DNA of 64,000 nt from Epiperipatus broadwayi (GCA_028023455.1 JAQFVV010000002.1:31687725-31751724), one strand, 5' to 3'; counted from the stretch's first letter, positions 23,238 to 33,908 are shown. Made by a program: numbers and translations. The notes: a model not told the origin generated them from the letters alone.

Positions 23238-23566
23238 ATCAAAATAATATAGGTTTCCTGTTGCAACCACAAGATATGGAAGCTGCCATTGATGATTCTT
23301 TATTACTCAACTGCCGCACAAATTTTAGAATTATTCAGCATGGAGTATGGAAAAAAGATGGCAAGATAATTTTATCTGTTCCAAGAGGTTGGAATAAGGA
23401 TACTAATGATCCCAAGTATGTCTTCCATGGTAACCTTAAGTATGGTGATTTGGATTTATTAATTCCGACAATATCTTCTAATGATTATGGGAAATATCAA
23501 TGCATTGCGTTTTGGGATGAAACTAAAAAAATTGAATCTAGACAAGCAGTTGTAAAGATTGTTTAA
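23238..23566 (+). CDS. 3'-terminal exon with one immunoglobulin domain
   Basis: The acceptor is TATATATTTTAG, with the exon starting at 23238. The first codon is split after one base (phase 1), the usual phase for Ig-domain exons. The roughly 109 residues form a V/I-type Ig fold: LLLNC (B-strand Cys), GVWKKDGK (C-strand Trp), then LDLLIPTISSNDYGKYQC (the D-x-G-x-Y-x-C motif). The spacing and the WKKDG...RGW pattern resemble the first Ig domain of NEPH/Kirre/nephrin-type cell-adhesion proteins by eye, but the family is not certain. A TAA (23564-23566) follows the last beta strand directly, and an AATAAA lies at 23591-23596. An alternative donor at 23552 (GTAAAG) would make it an internal exon, but out of the expected phase. 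Upstream exons are not visible in this window. Confidence 0.7.
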
Positions 23567-23590
23567 TAACTTGTACAGATTATTTACTTT

Positions 23591-23596
23591 AATAAA
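23591..23596 (+). promoter_or_regulatory. Polyadenylation signal AATAAA
   Basis: Lies 25 bp after the Ig exon's stop codon and is followed by a T-rich tract at about 23610. It supports reading the exon as terminal. Confidence 0.45.
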
Positions 23597-23734
23597 ATAC
23601 ATGTAATTGTTTTTTTTTTTTAATATTGTTAGTTTATTTAATGAAATACTAAAACATACAAAAACTGTCATTATAATGCTATATACATAGGGGTAATCAA
23701 AAATAACCAGAATTTTATAATAAGCCAATAAACA

Positions 23735-24017
23735 TCACATGACCACCACTTTTTATGCTTGTGTATAACTGTTGTTAAAACAGGCAAAACTCACTATATG
23801 TATTGCCACACACAGCAAGCTAGAGTAATCAATGGATGCCAGAAGGCTTGTCAGATTCAAGGCTCCTCACTGATGAAGGCCATAGACCAGAAACTAGTCT
23901 GAGAATATTGGATGAGTAGGTACTAGATTGGGATTTTATGCACAAGCCTTCTGGCATTTATTGATTACTCTAACTTGCTGTGTGTGGCAATACATATAGT
24001 GAGTTTTGTCTGCTTTA
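23735..24017. repeat. Family A palindromic repeat, copy 1
   Basis: The arms at about 23776-23850 and 23941-24011 are inverted copies of the 'AGGCAAAACTCACTATATG...' end module. Between them lies the hammerhead-like core (23864-23905). The left flank carries the family's outer 'AACATCACATGACCACC' segment. It inserted about 150 bp downstream of the Ig exon. Confidence 0.75.
23864..23905 (+). ncRNA. Hammerhead-ribozyme-like motif, family A (part decayed)
   Basis: CTGATGA at 23870-23876, stem II region GGCCATAGACC, then GAAACTAGTC and TGAGAA. The core is intact, but stem II has a mismatch and stem I only four pairs. Compare 60614-60655, the clean version. Confidence 0.4.
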
Positions 24018-24649
24018 ATTTTATAATAAAAAATTATTTATTTTTAAGTGTTGTAAGTTTAAACACCTTCAAATGACTATTCATTTGATGCAATGCACCA
24101 GTCTAAACATGCTTTTCATTTGCAAAGTAATCCAGAAAGTGATGTTCCCTTCCCACTTCTAAGTCCGCAAAAAAATTGAGACATTTTTTTTATTTGAGAG
24201 ATTAAATAAATATTGCACAAAGCGAGGTTGAACAAATATGGTTAATCGATAAGCTGGATCATGCTGAATTTAATCAAAAAGTGTTTCACACTCAAGGCTT
24301 TGAGAGATTTCACTGTTGGGGTGGAATTTACACTCTTTTCTTTGCACAAAATGGGATGTTTATGCTTTACTGCATCATGTAAATGTCTCCAAACTGGCAG
24401 ATAAAATATCTGACCAGTACAAACTAAATCTGAAAGAAGAATGTCATTTTCACTAAAAACAAAATCAGCATTAATTCTAACATTTAAATCATTATAAAAA
24501 AATTGACAAGTATATGAAGAGCATTTTTAAAAAAAATGTGCTATGTGAACTCATGATTTCACACAGCCATGTCATTTGGCAGAATGATGCAGAAGAGTCT
24601 CTACAAGAAGTATATAACAGCTGAAGCATATACTACAACAGGTGCATAA
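24018..24649. other. AT-rich DNA, nothing certain
   Basis: Between two family A copies. No ORF of note. Contains text such as 'AAACATGCTTTTCATTTGCAAAGTAATCCAGAAAGTGATG' in a slightly less AT-biased patch, which may be an old transposon remnant that I cannot identify. Confidence 0.3.
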
Positions 24650-24850
24650 ACCAGGCAAAACGCACTATATGTATTGCCACACACAGCAAGCTAGAGTAAT
24701 TAATGGATGCCAGAAGGCTTGTGCATAAAATCTCCATCTAGTGCCTACTCATCCAATATCCCCAGACTAGTTTCTGACTTGTGGCCTTGATCAGTGAGGA
24801 GCCTTGAATCTGAGAGCACTGCACCTAGATCATGTGATGTTTATTAGGTG
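24650..24850 (-). repeat. Family A repeat, copy 2 (single arm)
   Basis: The antisense copy runs from the 'CAGGCAAAACGCAC' end module through the hammerhead-like region to the 'GAATCTGAGAGCACTGCACC' block. Its core reads CTGATCA (G8 changed) on the minus strand, so the ribozyme would be inactive. It ends in 'CATGTGATGTTTATTAG', the outer end module of the family in inverse. Confidence 0.7.
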
Positions 24851-25084
24851 CACAAACCAGAGAATGATTCTGGTTATTTTTCAGTTCCTTCTTGTATACC
24901 TCTTTAATACTCTTTATAAATTCTTTTTTATGTTTCATTTCTTCGTCACATTATCAAAAACAAAAGATCATATTATTTTAAAAATTGATTCTATCTCTCT
25001 ACTATTGTAATAATCTTCCATTAATCTTTAGACATGCTGTGAAATATCAACTCTAAATATGTTCTGATATAAATAGGAAGATGC

Positions 25085-25170
25085 TTAAACTGAAAAAATT
25101 GAATGCAGTTGGTAAAGCATTTGATTTGGGATTGAGAAGTTCCAGAATTGATTCTGACACAGTTCTAACA
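25085..25170 (+). repeat. tRNA-like SINE head (relic)
   Basis: 'GCAGTTGGTAAAGCATTTGA' resembles a tRNA D-arm with A box. It is followed by an anticodon-like region (GATTTGGGA), and AATTGATTCTG is a decayed B box at the expected distance. It is too diverged to be a tRNA gene. Confidence 0.4.
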
Positions 25171-25330
25171 CTCAAACTCCTTATGATAAAGCTATATGTA
25201 TATTTTTATGAAGTATTATAACTTTATCTTTCTTATTGCACTGCCAAATAATGATTAAAAGATAGAATATATGTTTATATATAAGATCTAAAATTATATG
25301 TTCATATATATTTATATTCATGTTTATATT

Positions 25331-26290
25331 GTTAAACCACTAAACATCACATGATCACTATTTCTTATGCTAGCACATTACTGTTATTAATACAGGCAAA
25401 ACTCTCCATATAGTAGTGCCACTCAGTGCCAACCAGAGTAATCAATGGATGCCAGAAGGCTTGTGCACAAAATTCCTATCTAGTGACTACTCATCCAATA
25501 TTCCCAAACTTGTTTCTGGCTTGTGGCCTTCATCAGTGAGGAGCTTTGGATCTAAGAGCACTGCACCTAGATCTTAGGATTTAATGCAACCCTCCAGCAG
25601 CTACTTTTTATCTCTACTTAACTACAAAACTATGAGAATAAAATTGAAAACACAATAATATTTTCAATTTAAGCTCAATAGCTTATATTGTCATATGGGT
25701 CTGAACCCAGTTTAGTACCCATACATTTTGGTGTCTTTGGCTCTTTAACAACCATAGCCACCACTATCCTATTAGACAGGATTGGTGTTAAACCACTAAA
25801 CATCACATGATCTCTATTTATTATGCTAGCACATTACTGTTATTAAAGCAGGCTAAACTCTCCATACAGTAGCGCCACTCAGTGCAGGCCAGAGTAATCA
25901 ATGGATGCCAGAACGCTTGTGCATAAAATCCCTATTTAGTGCCTACTCATCTAATATACCCAGACTAGTTTCTGGCTTGTGGCCTTCATCAGTGAGGATT
26001 TTATATACAAGCCATATGACTATATAAGCTATTGAGCTTAGATTGAAAATATTGTGTTTTCAATTTTATTCTCATAGTTTTTTAGGTAAGTAGAGATAAA
26101 AGCTGACTGCTGGAGGGTTGGATTAGATCCTAAGATCTAGGTGCAGTGCTCTCAGATCTAAAGCTCCTCATTGACGAAGGCCACAAGCCAGAAACTAGTC
26201 TGGAAATATTGGATGAGTAGGCACTAGAAAGAGATTTTATGCATAAGCCTTCTGGCATCCATTGATTATTCTGCTTGGCACTGAGTGGTT
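25331..26290. repeat. Family A compound palindrome (three copies)
   Basis: An antisense copy (25331-25595, tail to about 25788) is followed by a second antisense copy (25789-25998) and then a sense copy (26018-26290). Tail modules such as 'GTAGAGATAAAAG' and its complement at about 25606 and 26085 make the whole unit a palindrome of nearly 1 kb. All the modules of the 60362-60766 element are present. This suggests repeated nested or template-switched insertion. Confidence 0.7.
25958..25997 (-). ncRNA. Hammerhead-ribozyme-like motif, family A
   Basis: The minus strand reads CTGATGA (25986-25992), stem II GGC-CACAA-GCC, GAAA, CTAG, then the GTC cleavage triplet and TGGGTA. Stem I pairs over four positions, one of them G.U. 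The core is intact. The sense neighbour at about 26166 has lost it (TTGACGA). Confidence 0.5.
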
Positions 26291-27298
26291 ATATTTTGTT
26301 TGCTATAGTTCTGAAGAAGATTTCTGGGACAATTGAAACCATCTACTGGACTATAAAAAGCATTGTCAAAAGTAATAATGAACATAAATGATATTAATAT
26401 CATATTTTTTAGTAGTCTACTTTGATATTTATGAATTTTTCTCACTTTCTAATTTGAAAAATATAAACAATAAAGATAATTTGAAGTATAAAAGTATTTT
26501 TGCATCAAGCTATTAATTCAAAACATGATTTAATTAGTTTTAGAAAAATGGAATATTTACCAGACTGGAAATAGATACTAACATTATTTACATATTGCTA
26601 ATGCCCAAGCAGTAAATTTAAGATCATTGAAAAGCTTTTATATAAATAGTCTGAGTTATAAATTCAAATTTCTTCCACACAGAAGTATTAAATAATTCTT
26701 TGTTTAATCTGAATAAAACAAATTACATTTAAAAATTGTACACAGCAACATCTAAAGAGTTTTTCTAACATTATTTATTAGAAATTTTTTATCAACTCAA
26801 CATTGTTAAAGTTTTATAATTTTCCTCTCATAAATATTAAATAATTAAATTGTGTTAAGCTAAATAAAGAAACTTACCTATTTTTGAACCTCTAATAATT
26901 AAAAATACTGCCTAGGAGCATCTAGTATGATGTTCTGATTATCAAAAAATATATAATTGTAATATAATGTGATTTCTCTACTGGGTAGAGAAATATAATA
27001 CATCTACAGATATAGAGCTAGTAAAGCATGGAAAAATGTTTAGGTTTTTACTTTTCAATGCCTCAGTTTTCTTACAGATATAATTATGCTGCAAATAGTC
27101 AATTAACATAATAGTATTTTCTTTTTCACTCTTTCTTGATTGATAAATTTTGAAAACCCTTTGCTCTGCAGTGAAAGATTTAAGATTGTTATTTTTTAAG
27201 CCTTCTATATTGTAATTGATTTATTAAAAATATAAATTTACAAATAAAAAACATTCTTAAAAATCATATTTGAACTTTACAAATATAGAAAAAACAAT
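26291..27298. other. AT-rich DNA, nothing recognised
   Basis: No gene or repeat recognised. Confidence 0.45.
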
Positions 27299-27493
27299 AG
27301 TAATATTTACTAAGGCAATAAACCTAAAGCATGTGCGCTTGAAAATGTGAAGGTAGGGACCTCTACAGGTCTTAATCACAAGCTTACACATTGGAAGAAA
27401 GAGGGTAAGCTTGTGGTTAACACCTGTAGAGGTCCCTACCTTCACATTTTCAAATGCACATGCTTTAGGTTTATTGCCTTAGTAAATATTACT
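27299..27493. repeat. Near-perfect foldback, 89 bp arms
   Basis: The arms 27299-27387 and 27405-27493 are almost exact reverse complements, with a 17 bp loop. The ends read AGTAATATTTACTAAGG and its complement. The arms include a GC-richer run 'GGTAGGGACCTCTACAGGT'. The arms are nearly identical, so it is either young or constrained. A MITE or other foldback transposon is the simple explanation. A small-RNA hairpin precursor is possible. The minus ORF at 27257-27445 is a by-product of the arms. Confidence 0.8.
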
Positions 27494-28610
27494 TACATAA
27501 TCAATGTGCGTTAAATAAATTTAGAAAAAAACAATAATAAAGTGAAAATGCATATAACTCTTTTTATTGGATGATTACCACAACACCATTGGAAAACCTA
27601 AAATGACAAAATCTTGCTTAATTGAACTTCACTTCTAAAACTCCAATTGTTGTTAAGTCATCATAAAGTTATGAAATTCTATTCTAAAATTTAAAATTGC
27701 TTTTGTAATTATTAAAATGCTACAAACGTTCTGAACTACATTGTTCGCAGAGCATTATCAATCATAGTTAAATTTTTGCTATTACTAGAAATTTCTTAAC
27801 TTTATATTTTGTAAAAAAAAAAATAACCATAAATTTTTAAATAAATCAATTATTTTATATAGCGTGATGATAGAAAATATACATTTTTTTGTTTATTGTT
27901 AACAATATAGGAGTTTATAAGAAATCTTTGTGACTCGCTCAAAAAAATATATTATCAATAGAGTTGTGAGCTTAGGTGTAGTACTTTCTCTATAGAATAC
28001 TGAATTTTAAAATAATACATCAGTATTCATCTTAGTTCCAGTTTCCATATTGAATAACTGCATAGCAAGCAAAATATTAATATAGGCAACTAGAAGAGAA
28101 TGAAAAAAGTTAAAATACCAGTTGCTCTGTTACTCTGTAATATCGTGCAGCTAAGAATTGGGGAGTGGCGCATTCAAAAGCTAGAAACGGAAGTCAAATC
28201 TGATACTTTACTTCTCAAACATCATATGCCCTCCCAAGCATCAAACTGTTTGCCCTAGTTAATTTAGGGCAGTGACAGAGGTGCAGATTTAGGCACCAAG
28301 AATCTATGGCTCACAAATCAACTCTACCACTTTATATTTGAATGTTATATGACCTCAAAACTGATAAGAATTTCCTTTTATTAAAAGATGCTAATAATTA
28401 TCCTCTACTTCCAGAATTTTGCATACTTCAGAAAACATGCTAATATGTGTGTGGTTATTACTGAGATGTGAATTTGTTTAACTTAGGTATGGGGAGTATC
28501 TGTTGTTTGCTATTAATTGAAACCAATATCAAATAATAAAATGACAAGACTTAAACTCTCATAAAAATGATATTCACAAAGTTTAATAAAATAAATATTT
28601 TACTTATATA
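27494..28610. other. AT-rich DNA, nothing recognised
   Basis: A slightly less AT-rich patch at about 28130-28330 has no ORF or repeat that I can identify. Confidence 0.4.
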
Positions 28611-28611
28611 G

Positions 28612-28792
28612 ATAAGAAGCAGGGCCGGCGGAAGCGGGCATGCAACGCATGCTAGGCATGCGGGCGCTGGCAGAAGGAGGTGCCATCACTGAGAGATTAG
28701 CATCTGAAAAAGAAGGCGTCATCCCTGACAGGGGCACCAAAATCAAATTTGCATGCGGGCGCCTAGTACCCAGCGCCGGCTCTGATAAGAAG
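28612..28792. mobile_element. hAT-type MITE with 8-bp target duplication
   Basis: The element 28620-28784 (165 bp) begins CAGGGCCGGCG and ends CGCCGGCTCTG, giving 11-bp terminal inverted repeats with one mismatch. It is flanked on both sides by ATAAGAAG (28612-28619 and 28785-28792). An 8-bp duplication and CAGGG-type ends are hallmarks of the hAT superfamily. It is strongly GC-rich against the AT-rich surroundings, which makes it a recognisable recent insertion. It has no coding capacity and would depend on a hAT transposase elsewhere. Confidence 0.9.
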
Positions 28793-28822
28793 TATTAATA
28801 TTTGAAAACCAGTTTATTGGAG

Positions 28823-29150
28823 TTTAGATGTAATTATAGCAGATTTGAACCCAGATTTTCGAGTTCCCTTCAGCTATGCACTCTATATCATACAACCAAT
28901 ACACATAATCACACATATGTATAAAGGATAAATAATCTCCACTATGTGTATTTTGTGCTGAACCAACACTCATCAGTTGCTTTAGGACCAACTGATGAGT
29001 GCTGATTCAGCACAAAATACATATATTGGAGATCATTTATCTTTTTCGCATATGTGTGGTTATATGTTTTAGTTGTATGAGATAGAGTACATAGCTTAAG
29101 AAAGCTTGAAAGTCCTGTGCTCAAATTCCCTATAATTACATCTAAACTCT
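28823..29150. repeat. Family B palindrome, copy 2
   Basis: The arms about 28823-28981 and 28983-29150 are inverted repeats ending in 'AGTTTAGATGTAATTATAG' and its complement. Each arm contains a tRNA-like T-arm (read outward, GGGTTCAAATCTGC on the minus strand near 28840-28855) and a hammerhead-like core. It is the most complete family B unit here. Confidence 0.75.
28985..29029 (+). ncRNA. Hammerhead-ribozyme-like motif, family B
   Basis: CTGATGA at 28992-28998, a strong stem II GTGCTG/CAGCAC closed by ATT (28999-29013), then AAAA in place of GAAA (29014-29017), TACATATA, and TTGG (29026-29029) pairing with CCAA (28988-28991) as stem I. The predicted cleavage point is between 29025 and 29026. 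The G12-to-A change should disable it. A mirror motif with the same change sits on the minus strand at about 28930-28978. Confidence 0.5.
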
Positions 29151-29591
29151 AAATGTATAAATTATACTTATATTCAAATATTAAATTAATATTGTTTACA
29201 TTACGTCAGCATTTTCGATATGGATTTCATAATCTAGTACAGTCATAACGTTTTTTTTACATTAAAACACCAATTACAGTTTATTTTGATTAGCACTTAA
29301 CTTCATAAATAATAGGAAAACGCATTTTGATATTACGTTTTTAAATGATTTTTTACAGGAGTCTATTTTTATAAGATTTGGATTTTATTTTAGTCAGAAC
29401 TTACAACAAAAAATCTCCATGTGATAATTATAATTAGAATTTTATCCTTTTTAAAATTAGATTTAATAATTAATCTATTCAGGTTTATGTTCATTAACGA
29501 ATTTTGTTTCAATTAATCATAAATTACAGACTAGTTTAATTTTAATACAATTGTAATTAAATTATAATGCAAAATAGACATCATACCTATA

Positions 29592-30180
29592 GTGAAAAAT
29601 GAAATATTATATTTTTCTTTAAATATATTCTTAATTAATATATATTTAAAGAATAGTAAAAATATTTCATTTTGTGTTCCTCCAAATGTTAATCGATTGA
29701 TTAATAATTCTAAGAGTATAATTCCTAAATTGCAAAGAAGTAATATAATTGATCAAATTTCATGTGGATGTCAGAAATTATGTATCGGTGAATCGAGATG
29801 TTCTATGGAGAAAAGATTGAAGGAGCATCAATTATTATATAATCGAATTGAAAATAACATAAATAGTCAATTTAATACAGTTTCAGTATTCTTTGACCAT
29901 AAAAAAAACTTGTAATTATAAGTTTAAATTTAATAGTAGTGAAATAAAAATATTAATGGAAGAAAAAAATCATAAAAAGAGGAAAATTAAAGAGGCAATT
30001 TTGATTGATAAATATAAGGAAGATGTTATTAATAGGCAAGCTGCAAATACGGCCATACACAGCTTATGGAAATATACATAACATTAAGTTTAAAAAATTT
30101 GAAATTCAGTTAAATCTGACAAGGATTACCATGTAATCGAAAGCGCTACAAAAGAATTTAAACTATATTATTGTATTTAC
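29592..30180 (+). pseudogene. Penelope-like GIY-YIG endonuclease fragment (P4), frameshifted
   Basis: Reads IIPKLQRSNIIDQISCGC, then KLCIGESRCSMEKRLKEHQL and a FFDHKKN block. After a frameshift near 29905 it continues as FKFNSSEIKILM and KRKIKEAILIDKYKEDVINR, with QAAN next. The domain order is that of the fragment at 2101-2448, to which it is clearly related. The YIG tyrosine is replaced by Cys, and the first-strand Tyr is lost. With the frameshift it cannot be active. A hairpin GGATTAC/GTAATC followed by GAAA (30122-30142) lies just after the coding end. Confidence 0.75.
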
Positions 30181-30242
30181 CGTTAAACTTTCTTTTTTAT
30201 ATATATATAATATTTTATAATGGGTATCATATTTTACATATA

Positions 30243-30737
30243 TATATATTAAAATACAAAATCATAAAACAAAACAATACTAGATAAAAATCCAAATTTT
30301 ACCAAAATCCTTACACGACCTTGGTTTCATCCCTTTTCAAGTGAAAATCAAACTAAAGAAGCAATATGTATGTATAAAAAACAAACAATCCTTCCCATAA
30401 TTCATTTCAAAAACCAACTTCCCTTTATATCAAAAGATGTCTTTATAAGATTGATAGCTTCAGATTCAAGAAGTTTTATCATTAAAGTTTCCTTTACTCT
30501 TCTCTTTAATTTATTCTATCAATCATATGAAGATATCTTTTGATATAAAGGGAAGTTAGTTTTTGAAATGAATTATGGGAAGGTTTGTTTGTTTTGTATT
30601 TATTTGTTGCTTTTTTAGTTTGATTTTTACTTGAGAAGATCTATTTGTTTAGTAGATAAAACCATGGTTGTGTAAGGATTTTGGTAAAGTTTGGATTTTT
30701 ATCTAGTATTGTATTGTTTTATGGTTTTAATATTTTA
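30243..30737. mobile_element. Penelope-like element hairpin (P3)
   Basis: The arms about 30243-30445 and 30530-30737 are reverse complements. Read on the minus strand, the left arm and centre give KRRVKETLMIKLLESEAINL and IKTSFDIKG, the last part of a PLE GIY-YIG protein, followed by its 3' flank. It is the same subfamily as the P2 hairpin at 19190-20050 by this tail. It lies directly after fragment P4. Confidence 0.65.
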
Positions 30738-31809
30738 TTTATTACTAGTATAGTGTTAGGCAGTTTTGAATTTTATATATATTAATGTACATTTTTTTAT
30801 TTCTCTTGATAAAAATAAGTATTCGAATACCTTTATTCCTCGAGAGTTCAAAAAAGTTTGAGTATTGGAAATCAGTATGTAATCAATTATAGGACCTCAC
30901 ATTCTAGAGTTTCACAATCCATCTGTGCACTTAACACCACGGACAATCTTTTGATTAGCATTTCTAATTCTAATAATCGCATGTAATTATCATTTACATG
31001 TAGAAGTTAGACTCATTGACTATAATACGTTCTGCCAAACTATTTGGAATTTATAATATATGCATAAAATGCATTTTTAAAGAATTTTTATTCCCCCCTC
31101 TCCTCCTCCCACTTTTTTTCTCTCTCCTAACCTACCTTTTTCTTCCACCTTCTCCTCCCTCCCTCTTTTTCTCTTACATTTCTAATTTAAATATTAAGTG
31201 TCATTATATTGAATTATGGGGGGGGGGGGTTATGTTCAGTGTTACTTGATATGATCCCTGTCCCAAAATGAAATAAAGTGATGAAGTAGTTGATAGTTTT
31301 TTTCTATGAATTGATATGGGTGATTAGCTGTTTATACATTTATATACTTGTCTGCAATTGGAAAAACCAACTTTTTTAAAGCTATGTTTTATAATAGTAT
31401 TAATTTTTTATAATTAGATTGTGTTTTGTTTTTTTCAGATCCGAAAATATTCTTTTTTATGTTTAAAATAATAAATTTTGCTATACTTGTTTTAAAAAAA
31501 ATATTAAGTATTTCATCTATGTTGTTTTAAGACGTAAAATAAAACCAATCAAAACTCGCATACAAGAATTTGATGAAGTAAGATTTGCTTTTAATTTAGA
31601 TTGCTCAGCTGAGAATTGATGAGGATACCATAGTGGCATGTCCAACTCTCTATTTCTGCAAAAAACCATAAAAAACATGTGGATCAATAGATATGAGCAT
31701 ATAATATAGCATGTAAAATGAAGTGTGTATCATAAATTAACCTGATGGGAATGCAAACAAACCTCAGACAACGTTGTTTTATAAAAGTTTTTTATATCTA
31801 ACATATAGG
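30738..31809. other. AT-rich DNA, nothing certain
   Basis: Contains a CT-rich run (about 31095-31175) and a G10 tract (about 31219-31229). The ORF at 31016-31249 is produced by these simple sequences. No gene. Confidence 0.45.

Positions 31810-31845
<36 letters not shown>
31810..31845. repeat. (AT)n microsatellite
   Basis: About 18 uninterrupted TA units at the 5' boundary of the LTR block that follows. Confidence 0.9.
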
Positions 31846-31848
<3 letters not shown>

Positions 31849-33303
31849 GTAGTGCGGAAGTGTAGGAGGGATTGAAACAGATGCACGATTCAATCCCTTC
31901 AGTTTTGCTAGGAAAGAAAGAGAAATGAACTATCGTTTTTCTACATTGAGGACCAGTTAAAACAAAAACCTCCGAATGGATAAATAAATCGGCCAACAGA
32001 ATATCAATCTTAGGACGGCGTGGGAATTCACATTCATGGCAAGCAACAGATAAAGAGGAACTGTTTTAAACCGTAAGAACTTTATAAATAATGAACATTA
32101 AATTAAACTTTCCAGAGTTAAATGATTGCAATATTATCCTATCTGACCAACTTAATTTATTAATAATGTTATTTGATGTATTTCTTTTTTATATATTTAT
32201 GTAAAATCATTTCCATTTATTTATTTTTTGTTCTTTAAGTTTTATCATGATTTTTTTTGTTTTTCTTTAAGTTAAATTATATAAATGTTAAACTTGAGTC
32301 GGGCGTGAATGGCTGTATAGATTTGTAAAGTTATATTAAGGGAGGGTAATCTTAGTTTATTTGTTTCGTGGTTAGATTGGGTCAATGGATTGGATATATT
32401 GGTGTGATTAGTAGATGTAATATTGATTCGCTACGGGCAGAATCGCTTCATACGCCGCACACTTCCGTTTGCCTATGGAAGGAATTATAAGTCGGATACC
32501 GCAGTTCCTTTCTATGGAGTTTTTTGTTTTATTGCTCTTCTTTGCAGATAGATGTAATATTCCTATCTCATAAGAGGCAATTTCTTCTCTTAACCATTTG
32601 TGCTGCCGTATTTTATTACATTGAATACATCGATATATCAGATGAATTGATGCCAGTTTGACTACGAATTTTAGCCTAAGGTTAAATAGGGATAGAATGT
32701 TTATTTGCAAAAGCAAATTTATCTGGTCTATTCATACTCAACCCTAAATAAAAATGCATTAAATTTAAGTTGTTTATAGACGCTTGCATGGATTGTTTAT
32801 TGGTTAACTATGTTTTGCGTTTCCATATTTGATCAAAATATATAGACATTCGATAAATAATGATACCTTATGGTGAGTATCTAAAATGTATTTATTCGGA
32901 TGTCTTTTAAATTATTGGTGACAATGCAAGTATCTTATGGTGAATACTAATGGGTTACGTATAAATTTCCCTCCGCAATTGTCAGTAATCAATAATTTTG
33001 TATTTTGATTGTTTATGTTTATTTTGAAATGTTTTTGACCGTGGAATCTATGTAACCGATCTATATTCAACATTATAAACAAGCTTTCCTAAATTTATCT
33101 GTGCGAACTTAATTAAAATGTAAAATTAGAATGTAATAGTAATTAAATGTAAATTAAAGTCAAAAATCAAAGTTAAAAAAATAATGTTAAATGTTAAAAT
33201 GTAAAACTAATACTAAAATAATTTTAAATCTTATATATATGTGCATAAATAAATGTTTGTATGTTAATTACTGGCAGTGGCTTATTTTATTCCTCTTATA
33301 TAT
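31846..33303 (+). mobile_element. LTR of second family (copy L0), first part
   Basis: Homologous, in inverse, to 48400-49925 and to parts of the L1/L2 copies. Includes the 'GGGCGTGAATGGCT' and 'CTGGCAGTGGCTTATTTTATT' blocks. It is broken at 33303 by the young LTR element and resumes at 41256, so it is older than that insertion. The ORF at 32408-32716 (minus) is an antisense opening shared with the S4 copy and has no known domain. Confidence 0.7.
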
Positions 33304-33901
33304 ATTGAAGCAATGGATCTGAAGCCCGATCCATGCTTCACATCTTCCTATAAACTTAATTAGTATTGTAGACCTGAATTAAGTTTATAGTTCAATATCA
33401 GCAGGGTTTTGCATTAGAGTTAAAAATAATTATGCTTATCAAATGTGTATTACATTTAAATATTTTGTTTTAAATAAATTTCATTCTATTAATAAAAATT
33501 GCTTAACCTATTAGTCAAACATATATATACATCTAGCGTATATATATGAGTTAATGCAAAATTCTGCTGAAATAAAATGCGTATTCTACTATAAAAAAAT
33601 AATAATATATTGTTGTTCAAATTTTGTTAAAATATTTAGTATGATTTGATTTTGAGATAAGCCCACCAACATTTCTAAAAGAATGTATATTTTTAATTAG
33701 TTAAGCCCATTCAAGTCAAATTAAAGATGGCCTTCTCTTTCTTTCTTTTTAGTTAATAGAATTCAAACTTTAAGGAAAGAAATTTAGAGTAAAAAAGTAA
33801 AAGTTATTTTTAGAAAATGTTGCTTTGAAACAAAGGAGCATGGGGAGGCTTATCAAGATCTCAGATCATACAAACAATAGAAGGTAGCTAAGAAAAAAAG
33901 T

Positions 33902-33908
33902 TATAAAA
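33902..33908 (+). promoter_or_regulatory. LTR TATA box
   Basis: TATAAAA followed by a purine-rich GGGAGAGAAC, about 600 bp into the LTR. The same motif is at about 39755 in the 3' LTR. Confidence 0.5.

Noticed and set aside
27257-27445. 62-codon minus-strand ORF
   Set aside because: It traverses the arm and loop of the foldback at 27299-27493, and its Cys/Phe-rich content is not protein-like.
31016-31249. ORF with a Pro/Leu/Phe-rich product
   Set aside because: It is produced by a CT-rich simple-sequence tract and a G10 run.
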